Assembly: GCA_030562195.1 (NCBI GenBank)
Contig: JAUJPP010000005.1
Coordinates: 21,129,106-21,193,105 of the forward strand
Direction: 5' to 3'
Origin: Nipponacmea schrenckii
Taxonomy: Eukaryota > Mollusca > Gastropoda > Lottiidae
DNA: 64,000 bases
Made by a program: the position numbers and the translations under genes. Numbering within the stretch: the first letter of the stretch is position 1; each line of letters starts with the position of its first letter. The notes below the pieces were generated by a model, which did not search any database, was not told the origin of the DNA, and saw only the letters and a program-made list of their open reading frames with translations. Below, one piece after another: positions 1 through 10,440 of this stretch.

Positions 1-540
1 TCGCGTTTTCACGCCGCGTAATACGCGTCGAGAAACCCCAAAGAGTATTTCAATAGTGACTTGTCCACATAGGCGTAATCGAAAAAACGCCACGCTTTGC
101 CGACGCGGCGTAAAACGCCCATACCCTCCGAAGAGGTTTTGAGCGTTTTACGCCTGGCGTGACTCAATAGCTGCAAGTGATTTAAATTGCACTCAAAATG
201 TCACATGAGCATATTTAGCAGCAGACTACAATCACATCAGTCACAATGGGCAAGGGAGATAAGGACATAGAACGACTCCTCGAAGAAATAGAAAAGAACC
301 AACCTATTTACAACAAGCAGTCGCCGTTTTATAAAGACACTGAAAAAAAAGGATGATATTTGGAAGGAAATTTCGGATCATTTGGGAATCACTGGTAAGC
401 CTGCACGCCTACAATTACGCCCCAAATTACGCCTCCGAGTACGCTAATGTGGACATAGTACAACGTAGCGTATTACGCAGTCACTTCAGGCGTTTTCCGA
501 CGCGTATTACGTGGCGTGAAAACGCTCCTGAAAACGCGAA
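1..540. mobile_element. CpG-rich inverted-repeat element carrying a broken MADF-like exon
   Basis: This block is rich in CpG and in 'gcgt/acgc' motifs, unlike the AT-rich DNA to its right. Bases 3-30 are the reverse complement of 498-525 with one mismatch, and bases 1-10 also match the complement of 530-539. 'gtccacat' (63-70) has an inverted partner near 443-450. Between the arms lies a short MADF/Myb-like coding stretch (246-394). The layout suggests a DNA transposon or a non-autonomous derivative of the kind that carries a Myb/MADF protein (PIF/Harbinger is one option), but no transposase is visible. The window starts at or inside the left arm, so the true left end is not known. A diverged relative of the left part lies at 55296-55480. 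Confidence 0.5.
246..394 (+). pseudogene. MADF/Myb-SANT-like exon with a frameshift
   Basis: From the ATG at 246 the frame reads MGKGDKDIERLLEEIEKNQP and continues with NKQSPFYKDTEKK. It then meets a stop unless one A is removed from the eight-A run at 343-350; in the shifted frame it continues DDIWKEISDHLGITG up to a splice donor (G|gtaagc at 395). The order 'short acidic/basic helix, P.Y...SP.Y.D...K...W..I...L' is that of MADF / Myb-SANT-like DNA-binding domains, which occur in host transcription factors and in the accessory proteins of Harbinger-type transposons. I did not find the next exon. The extra base and the surrounding inverted repeats point to a decayed transposon-borne or captured exon. 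An indel in the assembly's homopolymer could also explain the break. Confidence 0.45.
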
Positions 541-2030
541 TGGGACACAGGCCTGTAAAGTTGCTTAAACCTTTGCCATAGGAAAGTAATCAGAATATCA
601 TGCAAAACGTTTAGTGTTTGTCTGGATCCTATTCTACCTGTTATAATTGTAATGTAATCATCAACGAAATAAAACATCTCCATTTGCATGTTTTAAAACA
701 TCCTACTTAGAGTATTGCTTCATATAGGCAAATTGCAAATTGCCGAAAGAAATATAGCGCAGCTTGTCTAAGTTAAACTATAACTGACTAATCCAGAAAA
801 TACACAAAAACAGTTTTTTTAGAATGACCTTATAGATCAGATAAATTTTCGGTTTTGTGAAAACAAAATCAAATTGTGTTAATTGGTTTCAGCAGATTCA
901 AAAGTCGCACTGATATGCCCTACCGTCATTGGAAAAGGAGTTGTAAGTTTTTTTCCTTCATAAAGACGATAATTTAGGGAAATAGTTACCGTTCGTCTTC
1001 CGGACTTTAAATAATAGGCAGGTGGCTTCTACTTTTTTACGTCTTATTATGTTCTTATAAGGGAGACGGGACTAAAGATACCGCTAGCCAATCAAATTTC
1101 TTACCTCTCCTACGTTGTGATTGTCGAGATCAAAACATTTTATTTCAAAAGAGCGATTTTCTTTGTCATGTCTTTTTTTTCTTATTAGTTGAAATAGCTA
1201 CCAAAAGTTTGAACTTTTTGGCTCGTGCAGTTCCTCATAACCAGGCAACATCTTTCAATTTTAATCAAAGAAAGTAATATATGAAATAGCACAAAAAAAC
1301 ATAAAATTGATTGAACACATCCATATTGATAGAAACAATTGGGATTCCATATCAAATATAAGCTTATCAAGGGAGGTAAAACGAAATAAGCAACTTAAAG
1401 GGAGACAACCCTCGACTAAATTTTAGCATTTGCCGTCTATTTCAAAGGAGGTTGGAGCGAATAACCTAATGAAATTAGAAGTTGCTAATTTTTTGCATGG
1501 TGGTAGCTTAAAGTATCAGTATTGAGAAAATGCAAAATTTAGCATAGGTCACGGACTTATTTTTTGAGATAGAGGGCGTTATTTCTGTAGGGGTGGGGTA
1601 CAGTACTTGACCTACTTCTGACCCTCAATTCACAGTGTTTTTACACTTCTATAATATTGATTTTTGCAAAAAAACAACATAATGTGATTCCAGACATTTC
1701 AGTAATACTTTGGTATCAGCAATATGCTAAAATACAACTTTTCAGACAAAAAACGTTTGGCAGGCCGGTTAGTAATTAAGCTTCTAGAGATACTCAAAGA
1801 CCTATAATTATAACTTGCTTATCGTAAATTAAAATCTGTAATTTTTTTTAACTTTATGTACTCAATTATATAAGAAATCATGTAAGCCCAAAAAATTAGG
1901 GGGTCACCGAACTCATTCTCTGAAAAATCGGGCCTGAAGAGGGGTGGGGTCCAACAAGATAATGAGCTAAAGGGAGATAACTCTTTCAGTTCATTACTTT
2001 TTATTCATAATATATTCACATAGTTTTTCA
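541..2030. other. No gene seen; AT-rich DNA
   Basis: No convincing exon or repeat array was found. Short copies of the dispersed 'aagggagataactc'-type motif occur at about 1398 and 1969; this motif is scattered through many mollusc genomes. Small ORFs here show no recognisable domain. Confidence 0.5.
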
Positions 2031-2700
2031 ATGACTACTTTTTCCCCACCGAAAAATGATATATCAGATAAGTTCAATGCTCTCAACACCAACGGAAGAA
2101 TCGGGTTCACGGAAACTAGGTGTCGAAGAATGTTTGTTTTCAAAGTAAGTTGTTACCCAGGAAGAATGTTGCTATCCATGACTTTGTCTGGTGTCGTCAT
2201 TCCGTTTGTAGGGTCGTGAGAGGAAGATTTGTCGAAGACACATTAGACTGGCTTTCTACTTTACATGTCCTCACCCATGAAACTTTTGTTTATTTCTCAA
2301 AGTATGATTACTTCGCGAAATTACCCTTTTTTCGAGAAAATAATGCATTCGCCATGGAGGCCGCCATGACACGGAATGTAGGTAGAGACGCGAGTATGGG
2401 AAGTAACTCCGTCTGTAGTTTCTCGCGACACACGCGCAGTGGGATGCGCTCCAACCTCCTTAAATCACGAAATTCAACCTTCTATAACTCTTTTCAGAAA
2501 TCTAGTTCAAAACTTTCCAATATCTCACATAAAAGCCTAGCCAGTACTTGGTTTCTGTATAGCATGACCATGAAAATTTTGAACTTGTTAAAATGAAAAG
2601 TAAACCACTACATTTTATCAACATCCACTTGAATGTCACTGCACACAAAACCACGATTTTTAGAAATAACCTTCCGCCAATGAAACTTCGCATTATCTCA
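2031..2700. other. Uncertain patch with ORFs and splice-like sites
   Basis: This stretch is less AT-rich than its surroundings and holds several overlapping ORFs with no recognisable domain. On the plus strand an ATG at 2031 opens 38 codons (MTTFSPPKND...) that end at a good donor-like site (AAA|gtaagt near 2145). On the minus strand an ATG at 2367-2365 in strong context starts MAASMANALFSRKKG, with 'gggtaatt' after it as a possible donor. Either could be an orphan first exon. I could not find a partner exon for either, so no gene is called. Confidence 0.2.
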
Positions 2701-2767
2701 GAAATTCTGAAATTCGAACAATCATTAGCATAAAATGTTTTACTGGACTAAGTCCGGCAAGACAATG

Positions 2768-3083
2768 AGGTCAGAACTCGGGGTTAGTGCTTCAGTTTTG
2801 TACTAATCCAACACTAATCCCGAGTTATAACCTCCCTCAAAGGGTGAGGTCAAATCTCGTGTTAGAGTTTCGTGTTAGTGTTACGTGGTTAACTTGGTGT
2901 TATAATACAATGTACTTTGAGTAATCCGAAATATATGGGGACCCCAAAATAACGTCGGATTAGCGAGTGTGTCGGATTACTCAGAGTACATTGTAAATAT
3001 TACGCGAAGAATGAGTTCAAATTTCGTGTTATTTGATGGTGTTAACACTAACATGGAACATTAACACGGGATTTGACCTCACC
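2768..3083. repeat. Two adjacent palindromes (fold-back MITE-like)
   Basis: The first palindrome has its arm at 2768-2790 matching, inverted, about 2812-2834 (gaggt..aactcggg.ttagtg). The second is larger: 2844-2880, beginning GGTGAGGTCAAAT, pairs with the segment ending ATTTGACCTCACC at 3083. An inner arm, 'acaatgtact.tgagtaatccga' near 2909-2931, pairs with 2970-2993. The whole could fold into nested hairpins. This is the look of a non-autonomous inverted-repeat (MITE-like) element. No coding capacity is seen. Confidence 0.6.
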
Positions 3084-3095
3084 AAATATATGTAT

Positions 3096-3690
3096 ATACA
3101 CAGCTTCTATTGCACAAAGAGTACAATGTTGACACGATTTTCTTAAGTCAAGGGAAATAACTAAAAAAATGTTCATGGAAAAATCGCAAATTCAATATTC
3201 ACTGCCTTCTTATCAATTCAAATGCTCACACCAAGTTTCAACAAAATCCATTGAAAATTGTAGCTTCTTTTGCACCCAGAATAAAATTGTGATGCGATTT
3301 TACAAAGTCAAGGGTAATAACTAAAAAACCGTTCATCAAAATTGACAAATTCTAATTTGACCGCAGCCTTATCAATTCCGATACTCAAACTAAGTGTCAT
3401 CAAAATCCAGTTAAAATTGCAGCTTCTACTGCACTCTCAATACAATTTCAACACGATTTTACAAGGGCAATAACTCAAAGATAAGTTCATTGAAAAATCA
3501 GCAAATTCAAATTTGACCGCTAAATTATCAATTCCAATGCTCAAACAAAGTTTCATTTAAATCCATTTAAAATTGTAGCTTCTTTACATTCACAATACAA
3601 TTTTGACGTGATTTGACTAAGTCAAGGCCAATAACACAAAACTATTCATTGAAAAATCGTCAAATTCGGAAATGACCGCCGTCTTATTAA
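3096..3690. repeat. Diverged tandem repeat of about 158 bp ('caagggcaataactcaaaa' family)
   Basis: About four diverged copies. The word 'agcttct' recurs at 3102, 3262, 3421 and 3577, so the spacing is 156-160 bp. Each unit carries a 'gtcaaggg.aataact.aaa' block, a 'gttcat.gaaaaatc' block and 'caaa.taagtttca..aaaatcca'. A second array of the same family lies at 43020-43985. Related single units begin near 6170 and 33187. Confidence 0.7.
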
Positions 3691-4254
3691 CCTTTTTCCG
3701 CAAGCCGTAACTTTTTAGTTTTGAAGCTACTCCGCGGTCTCTACATCCCACCACCAGACAAAATGTCTCTCACAATCATAATGCAGTCCGCTGCTAAGTA
3801 AGATGGCTGCTGCCTGACTTCACTGACTGTTTCTATTTTGTTTCTTATATCATCACCGTAGAGTAGAGAATGGTTCTGTTTCACAAGAGTATGTTTTTTG
3901 ATAATGTATTATAAGTTTACTTATTATACTTGACAAAATCACTGCAATGTACCGGAAGTAAAGAGTCTCGCCCAAAGAAATCATTACCTAGATTCACCTC
4001 TATCGGAAAGTCAGAGTATTACCAAATGCTGTACATGTAACAAATCTGGCCACGAAAAAGGGTAATTATAATATTATCTCGATGTATTTAGCGGCTCATC
4101 AAACCATTCTAACAGGCACTGTGTAATAAAATATCACAGTGACTGATAAAAATGGCATGGCAACACCACTTAAAGAATATCAGAATAACTACCCTTTATA
4201 ACAAAGTTAACAGTCTTACCAGTTTTGTAGATTGTTTTTTACCTCCATCTCTAA

Positions 4255-4375
4255 CACTGCTAGGCGACTAGGTGCCGTGGGTTCGAATCCCGATCGGTGC
4301 GAGGAAATAAAAATTAGGTCTGATTCCTAGGCCCGTGCTTTCCCGGAACTACGAGATAGTAGTTTCCCCCCCCCC
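4255..4375 (+). repeat. tRNA-derived SINE fragment (second family)
   Basis: A perfect RNA polymerase III B box, GGTTCGAATCC, lies at 4280-4290, followed by 'cgatcggtgc' and a non-tRNA body containing 'cggaactacgagatagtag'. No clean cloverleaf or A box is visible upstream, so this is a SINE-like fragment and not a functional tRNA gene. Confidence 0.5.
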
Positions 4376-4660
4376 TCTATCTAACACTGTTTTACCTCTA
4401 TCTCTAACACTGTTTTACCTCTATCTCTAACACTGTTTTACCTCTATCTCTAACACTGTTTTATCTCTAACACTGTTTAAGTTCTTGCTCGAACACTGTT
4501 TTACCTATCTCTAATACTGTTTTACCCCTATCTCTAACACTGTTTTACCTCTATCTCTAACACTGTTTTTACTTCTATCTCAAACACTATTTTACCTTTA
4601 ACTCTAACACTGTTTTAACCCCTTTTCTAACACTGTCTTACCTCTTTCTCTTACACAGTA
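4373..4660. repeat. 23-bp minisatellite
   Basis: About a dozen tandem copies of a unit close to 'ctctaacactgttttacct' plus 'ctat', decaying to the right. The array directly abuts the SINE-like fragment at 4255-4375. Confidence 0.8.
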
Positions 4661-7600
4661 CATGTAGATCCTTGTGAACTTATATATTTTGACCATTCAT
4701 TTGAATGAATATTAATCTCATTTTTAAGCTCTCATTAAGTAGACCCATTGAAACTTGGGTGTTAATAAAATCAGAAGTCAAGATCTGTAGTGACTAGCAA
4801 GAACTAATCAACGTTATAATCCCTCGATTTCTCAAATACCATCGAGAAAAATCAAACGCAAGAGAATCAAATTCCCACTAGAACTGAAATTGTGCTTTCC
4901 ATCATTGCAATTTAGACAACAGCCTATTCCCAAAGGTTAAATCAAACCAGAAAATATAACTATAAGCAACACACAAAATTTGCTTTACGATAGACGTTTG
5001 GACAATTCACTAGGTTCGACTTCAAAATAACAAACTGGAATTATAACTTACCCAGGAGCAGCTTAGTCAAGAACTGAATTTTTCAATACTGCAGACTGAC
5101 TTTTATTGTGAAATATCGAAATAGGAAGTCACGAATGATATGAGGAAAGAGGAAAATGATATGGGAAGTTTTTAATGGGTGATTCAAATCTGAATTGTTC
5201 AAATAATTTAATAGTTTCCTGCGTCCCTACCTAATGAACAGTCCTTTGTCATTGTTGGAGTTTAAAACAGACTAGCACTGTCCCCTACTTGTTTGTAGCT
5301 GAACCAAGAAATATTGTTATCGAAAACCATTTCAAAGCCCAACACGGTGCTATAAGCCAATTATTCTACACTCGTTGCAAATATTCACTTAAAATGAATC
5401 TGACCTCAAGAGACCAAGACAACAATATAGCAGAAAGCTTCAATGTATTTGAAATGCAGATCCACCTTGACTGGTAATAATTTCCTCTTATTTGATGGCA
5501 TTGTATTGCTCTGTAAATGGAAGATCGTGAATGGTGCCGATAACCATAAAAACTGTGTTCATTATTCAATAACTAATATTGTAAAGGTAAAGAAATGGCA
5601 TGGCAAATAACTTTATATGTGCCTTTTTAGTTTGTTCTCTGTTTCATTTTTTATCAACCTATTTGAAACGAAGTTTCGATTGATTCGATCCAGTTTCAAT
5701 AAAACTAAAATTTCCTTCTACAGTATTGATACAATACATTGAACGTGGGGAATATTGAGGAAGAAACCCTTTTAAGTTTTTATAGAGGTTTACCGTGAAA
5801 GTGTCGCTAAGGCTTTACAAAGGCGTTAAGGATTTATTAGCTGTATATATTGTTTTAAACCCGGAGAAGGTAAAGTCTTAATGAATCACTCCATATAGGC
5901 GCTAGTTGAAAAGAAACAATCCTATTTGATCAGGAAATATTAAGTTTAACGTATACAGGTTTTGTTGATGTGACATAACTCCTCCCAAGTCAGCCTTTTC
6001 AACACCCACCTCCCTCGTATATAACAATGTGTCGGGATATCCTGCCTAGCAAAATAATACACGCTCACTTATACCAGCTGTAAGAAAAAGTCCTTGTTGA
6101 CTTGAATCTTCTCATATATAATCTTATATAATTGTTGTCTGCTCCGTCACATTTTCAAACAAAATTAGACAGGGGCAATAACTTTAAAACCAAAATTTAA
6201 TTGGCAATAACACAAAGCCTCTAACTTGAGCTCTATTGTGGCTTCAAAAACCAGACTGTTTTCGAAATTCACGGAGATTTTATTAGTATACATTTTCATG
6301 TAGCTTGGATACAAGCTAATCCTAATCGTGTCTACTGCAGGGATTGTGAACAAGCCGACGGCAATAAACGTATACAAAGCATTCTTTGAAAACCCTAAAA
6401 ACTCGGGGTTTTTTTCAATTGAGGATATAAAAGTTATTCTTTTTTTATTTGTGCTTAAATTGATAACATTTTATTTCAATTAAATCATGTTGAGGAAATA
6501 AAAATAACATTTCAAAAGCTACGATGTCCCCACTTCATCGAATTAAATATTTACCGGAAATATTTTGTTTTTCCTCTTTTAAATTAACGTTATGGTTTTA
6601 GATGAATACACCCGATGCGACCAAATTATTGTGACATTATTTCTGAATGAGATAGGATTTGTGTTTTCTAGTGTATCACTGAAGGAAAGGTCAAAAGTAT
6701 ACAAAAAATAAATCCTGGAGACAAAATCCAAATTCATTACTCTGAATATTAAATAAAATGGAGCTATTCTGTTCTTTTCAGCTTACCTTACGAGAATGTT
6801 TTTTCTTTGGAGTATAGATAGTGAATTGAATGGTAACAAAATGCTTTGAAACTTTTCGTCAAAACAGAAAAAAACATGTGATCCAGCCTATCAGAAATAA
6901 TCTGCATTGCTTGAAATTTCGACTGCTGGAGTTTCATAAGGTGTGATATAGTGCCTATAACGAAATATGCATAATGGTGTGGTCTATTCGGATAAATCTA
7001 AATCAGATATCGTTTTTGTGCTCATCGACCAGGTTATCCGTACAGATAATGTAACAATATAGGACCCCGTTACTGATCTTTTTGTTGGCGAGCTTTACGA
7101 TACTAATCCCTACCGATAGGCACTGTGTCTATTAAATTCATCACAGTTCCTGACGGATAGGGCAAAACATCGTAAAAGTTTATAATGCCATCTCAATTTG
7201 TCATATGGTATACAACACTGCTTATTTGGTACGTTCCTTACAGCTCCATTGGTCCACAATATGACAATTCTAAGAACTGCTTTCATTCTAATTCTGTTGA
7301 AAAAATGAATTCCAAGAGACTTGTCTTTGGTTCATCCTACAAAGTTAAAGAAGAAGCATGAATCATGCTAAAAACAACTCACTGATACTGGATCCTGGAG
7401 AGCAACAACGGACATTCTTGAAGATGGTGATTCTCTTTGGTACTAAAAATAAATCTGATGAAAAGCATCGTTGCCTTTCATGATCATTTCTATTTATAAC
7501 TATACACATTTAGGTAAAACAATTTAGAACATGATGACATAGACACATGATTAGATTAAATTTACTTAGCATAATATAATGTTTAGAAGAACAATACGAA

Positions 7601-8150
7601 TATTTTAATTAATGGTTATTTGTAGCCTATATAGACCTACACTTGATGAGATAAAGTCATCAGTTGACATGTGATGACAGTCAGAAAATCCACATTGTCA
7701 TTATTGTACGTGATTTAAAGGTAAAGTACCTCTTAGAAAGACCAATAAAATTACATTAAATGCTATCAAAACTAAACTACAGAATTCTTCTTTAATATCC
7801 ATTAAATGCATAAAACAATCTATTAAACTTTGCATTTTTGAAACAGGCTTATAAGCGTTGTTAAAGAATTACTTAGTTCAATGAATTTCTTTGTGTGTGA
7901 ATACAGATTCTATGTTTTAGTCACTGTATCAAATACTGCATATAATATACTATTATTGACTATGTTTGGGACTATGAGGTAGTAGGACTATTCCTTTAAT
8001 ATCATGCGAATCGTAAAAAATCGTGTCATTTCTCATCTGATATCATTTATTTGTTTTTATATCTTTGAATAATGAACTTTGGACTTGTGTTATGTCAGCT
8101 ATGTAGCATTACAAATCCTGTATTATGGCGCATTGATATACAATTAATTT
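4661..8150. other. No gene seen; AT-rich intergenic DNA
   Basis: I inspected both strands for exons with splice sites and recognised nothing. A lone unit related to the 'ggggcaataact' repeat lies near 6172. The ORFs present are short and carry no recognisable motif. Confidence 0.5.
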
Positions 8151-8159
8151 GATGAAATA

Positions 8160-9420
8160 ATAAACCATAAATAAATAAAGGATAATATCAAATGAATAAA
8201 CCATAAATAAATACTAGTAACTATTAAATATATAAATCAATGTATAAGTAATTTATATAAATTATGTTACTATATCAAATTATATATCATGAAATGAATA
8301 CAATTTTAAATCATAAATAAATGCAAGTAATTATCAAATGAATAAATCAGCGAAGTAATTTATATCAATAAAACTCTGCACGTATTGAATTCTAAATAAA
8401 TACAATTAGTATTTTGCAAGTAATTATATCAATAAAAACTGTTGTATAGTACATTAGGTATTTAAATTTTTAAATAAATACAAGTTAATTAATATAAATG
8501 AAAACTGTAGTATATAGAGTACTATTACTATTAGAGTATTTAATTTTAAACAAATACATGTTAATAAGTAATTAATATCATTAAAATACATGTAATTATT
8601 TTTGAATTGTTTTTATCAATAATGTTGTACTATAAACACGTAAGGTATTCAATTGTGAATAAATACAAGTTAATATCAGTTAATAATTAATTTATTTCAA
8701 TAAAAACTGTAGTATATATATATATATATATATTAAAGTAGGTATTAAATTTTAAATAAATACATGTTTATATCAGTTAATAAGTAATTTATAACAATAA
8801 AAACTGTAGTATATATATATTAGAGTAGGTATTAAATTTTAAATAAATACATGTTAATATCAGTTAATAAGTAATTTATAACAATAAAAACTGTAGTATA
8901 TATATATATTAAAGTAGGTATTAAATTTTAAATAAATACATGTTAATATCAGTTAATAAGTAATTTATATCAATAAAAACTGTAGTATATATATATTAAA
9001 GTAGGTATTAAATTTTAAATAAATACATGTTTATATCAGTTAATAAGTAATTAATATAAATCAAAACTGTAGTATATATATATATATTAAAGTAGGTATT
9101 AAATTTTAAATAAATACATGTTAATATCAGTTAATAAGTAATTTATATAAATAAAAACTGTAGGATATATATATTAAAGTAGGTATTAAATTTAAATAAA
9201 TACATGTTAATATCAGTTTATAAGTAATTTAAATCAATAAAAACTGTAGTATATATATATTTAAGTAGGTATTAAAATTTAAATAAATATAAGTTAATAA
9301 GTAATTTATATAAATAAAAAAGGGTAGTATATATATATTAAAGTAGGTACTAGATTCTAAATAAATATAAGTTAATATCAGTATATATAACTGTAGTATA
9401 TATATATATATATATTAAAG
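8160..9420. repeat. AT-rich minisatellite with an 88-bp unit, left part
   Basis: The unit runs 'aaaactgtagtatatata', '(ta)n', 'ttaaagtaggtattaaatt', 'aaataaatacatgttaat', 'atcagttaataagtaattt'. The marker 'aaaactg' occurs at about 8702, 8799, 8887, 8976, 9063, 9154 and 9240, giving a period of 86-97 bp that varies with the length of the TA run. Bases 8160-8700 hold older, degenerate units. The array is interrupted at 9421 and resumes at about 9985. Confidence 0.85.
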
Positions 9421-9924
9421 TAGATGATTAGAAAACGAACAATTTCACATAAACATTAAGTTTTCTCAACAGTCTGTTTCGTAGTAGATTTGCTACCACT
9501 CGTCAGGAGAACAAGACGGTTTGGTTTGAAATATTGCTATGCATGCACGTGGGCACAGTAACTACACATTGACAAAACTTGACAGCTTAATATCAATTAA
9601 ATAAAAAGAATAGTTGTGTTGTAATAATTATAAAATGTATTTGGGTAGGTGACAAATTTACAAAAAAATTAGAATAAAAACATTCTACATCTATACGAAT
9701 TCTTTTCATATCTTAATGAAATAAACGTATTATAGGGGGCAATAAATCTAAAAATAACTAGACTAATGCCGAAAAAGGTGTAGTTACTGTGCCCACGTGC
9801 ATGCATAGCAATATTTCAAACCAAACCGTCTTGTTCTCCTGACGAGTGGTAGCAAATCTACTACGAAACAGACTGTTGAGAAAACTTAATGTTTATGTGA
9901 AATTGTTCGTTTTCTAATCATCTA
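9421..9924. mobile_element. Fold-back element with perfect 147-bp inverted arms
   Basis: Bases 9421-9567 are the exact reverse complement of 9778-9924 over all 147 bases, by my reading. The ends read TAGATGATTAG and CTAATCATCTA, which fits insertion at a TA dinucleotide. The loop (9568-9777, 210 bp) has no ORF. It is the same sequence as 10440-10549 joined to 12190-12294, that is, the neighbouring locus without its 1.64-kb insertion. The element sits inside the 88-bp minisatellite. About 70 bp of unrelated sequence (9925-9985) separates it from the resumed array. The perfect arms suggest recent origin or gene conversion. Confidence 0.8.
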
Positions 9925-9984
9925 TAAAGCTCCGTGGATGTGCACGTAGAGCACTCTAGAAGATTATCCTGGATTTTTTCATAT

Positions 9985-10440
9985 TTCATATAAATATATA
10001 TTAAAGTAGGTATTAAATTTTAAATAAATACATGTTTATATCAGTTAATAAGTAATTTATATCAATAAAAACTGTAGTATATATATATTAAAGTAGGTAT
10101 TAAATTTTAAATAAATACATGTTAATATCAGTTAATAAGTAATTTATATAAATCAAAACTGTAGGATATATATATTAAAGTAGGTATTAAATTTTAAATA
10201 AATACAAGTTAATATCAGTTAATAAGTAATTTATATCAATAAAAACTGTAGTATATATATATTAAAGTAGGTATTAAAATTTAAATAAATATAAGTTAAT
10301 ATCAGTTTATAAGTAATTTAAATCAATAAAAACTGAGGTATATATATATTAAAGTAGGTATCAAATTAAATAAATAAATGTTAATATTTTGCAAATTGTT
10401 TATATCAATAAATGTTTAGGTAAATACTACGGTAGGTATT
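9985..10440. repeat. AT-rich 88-bp minisatellite, right part
   Basis: Further units of the same array as 8160-9420, with the same 'ttaaagtaggtattaaatt' and 'cagttaataagtaattta' blocks. The last units decay before 10440, where the sequence shared with the fold-back loop begins. Confidence 0.85.

Noticed and set aside
2120..2596. 158-codon ORF
   Set aside because: No recognisable domain or composition typical of a gene; kept only as part of an uncertain patch.
4260..4300. tRNA gene with GGTTCGAATCC
   Set aside because: No A box or cloverleaf could be formed upstream; best read as a SINE fragment.
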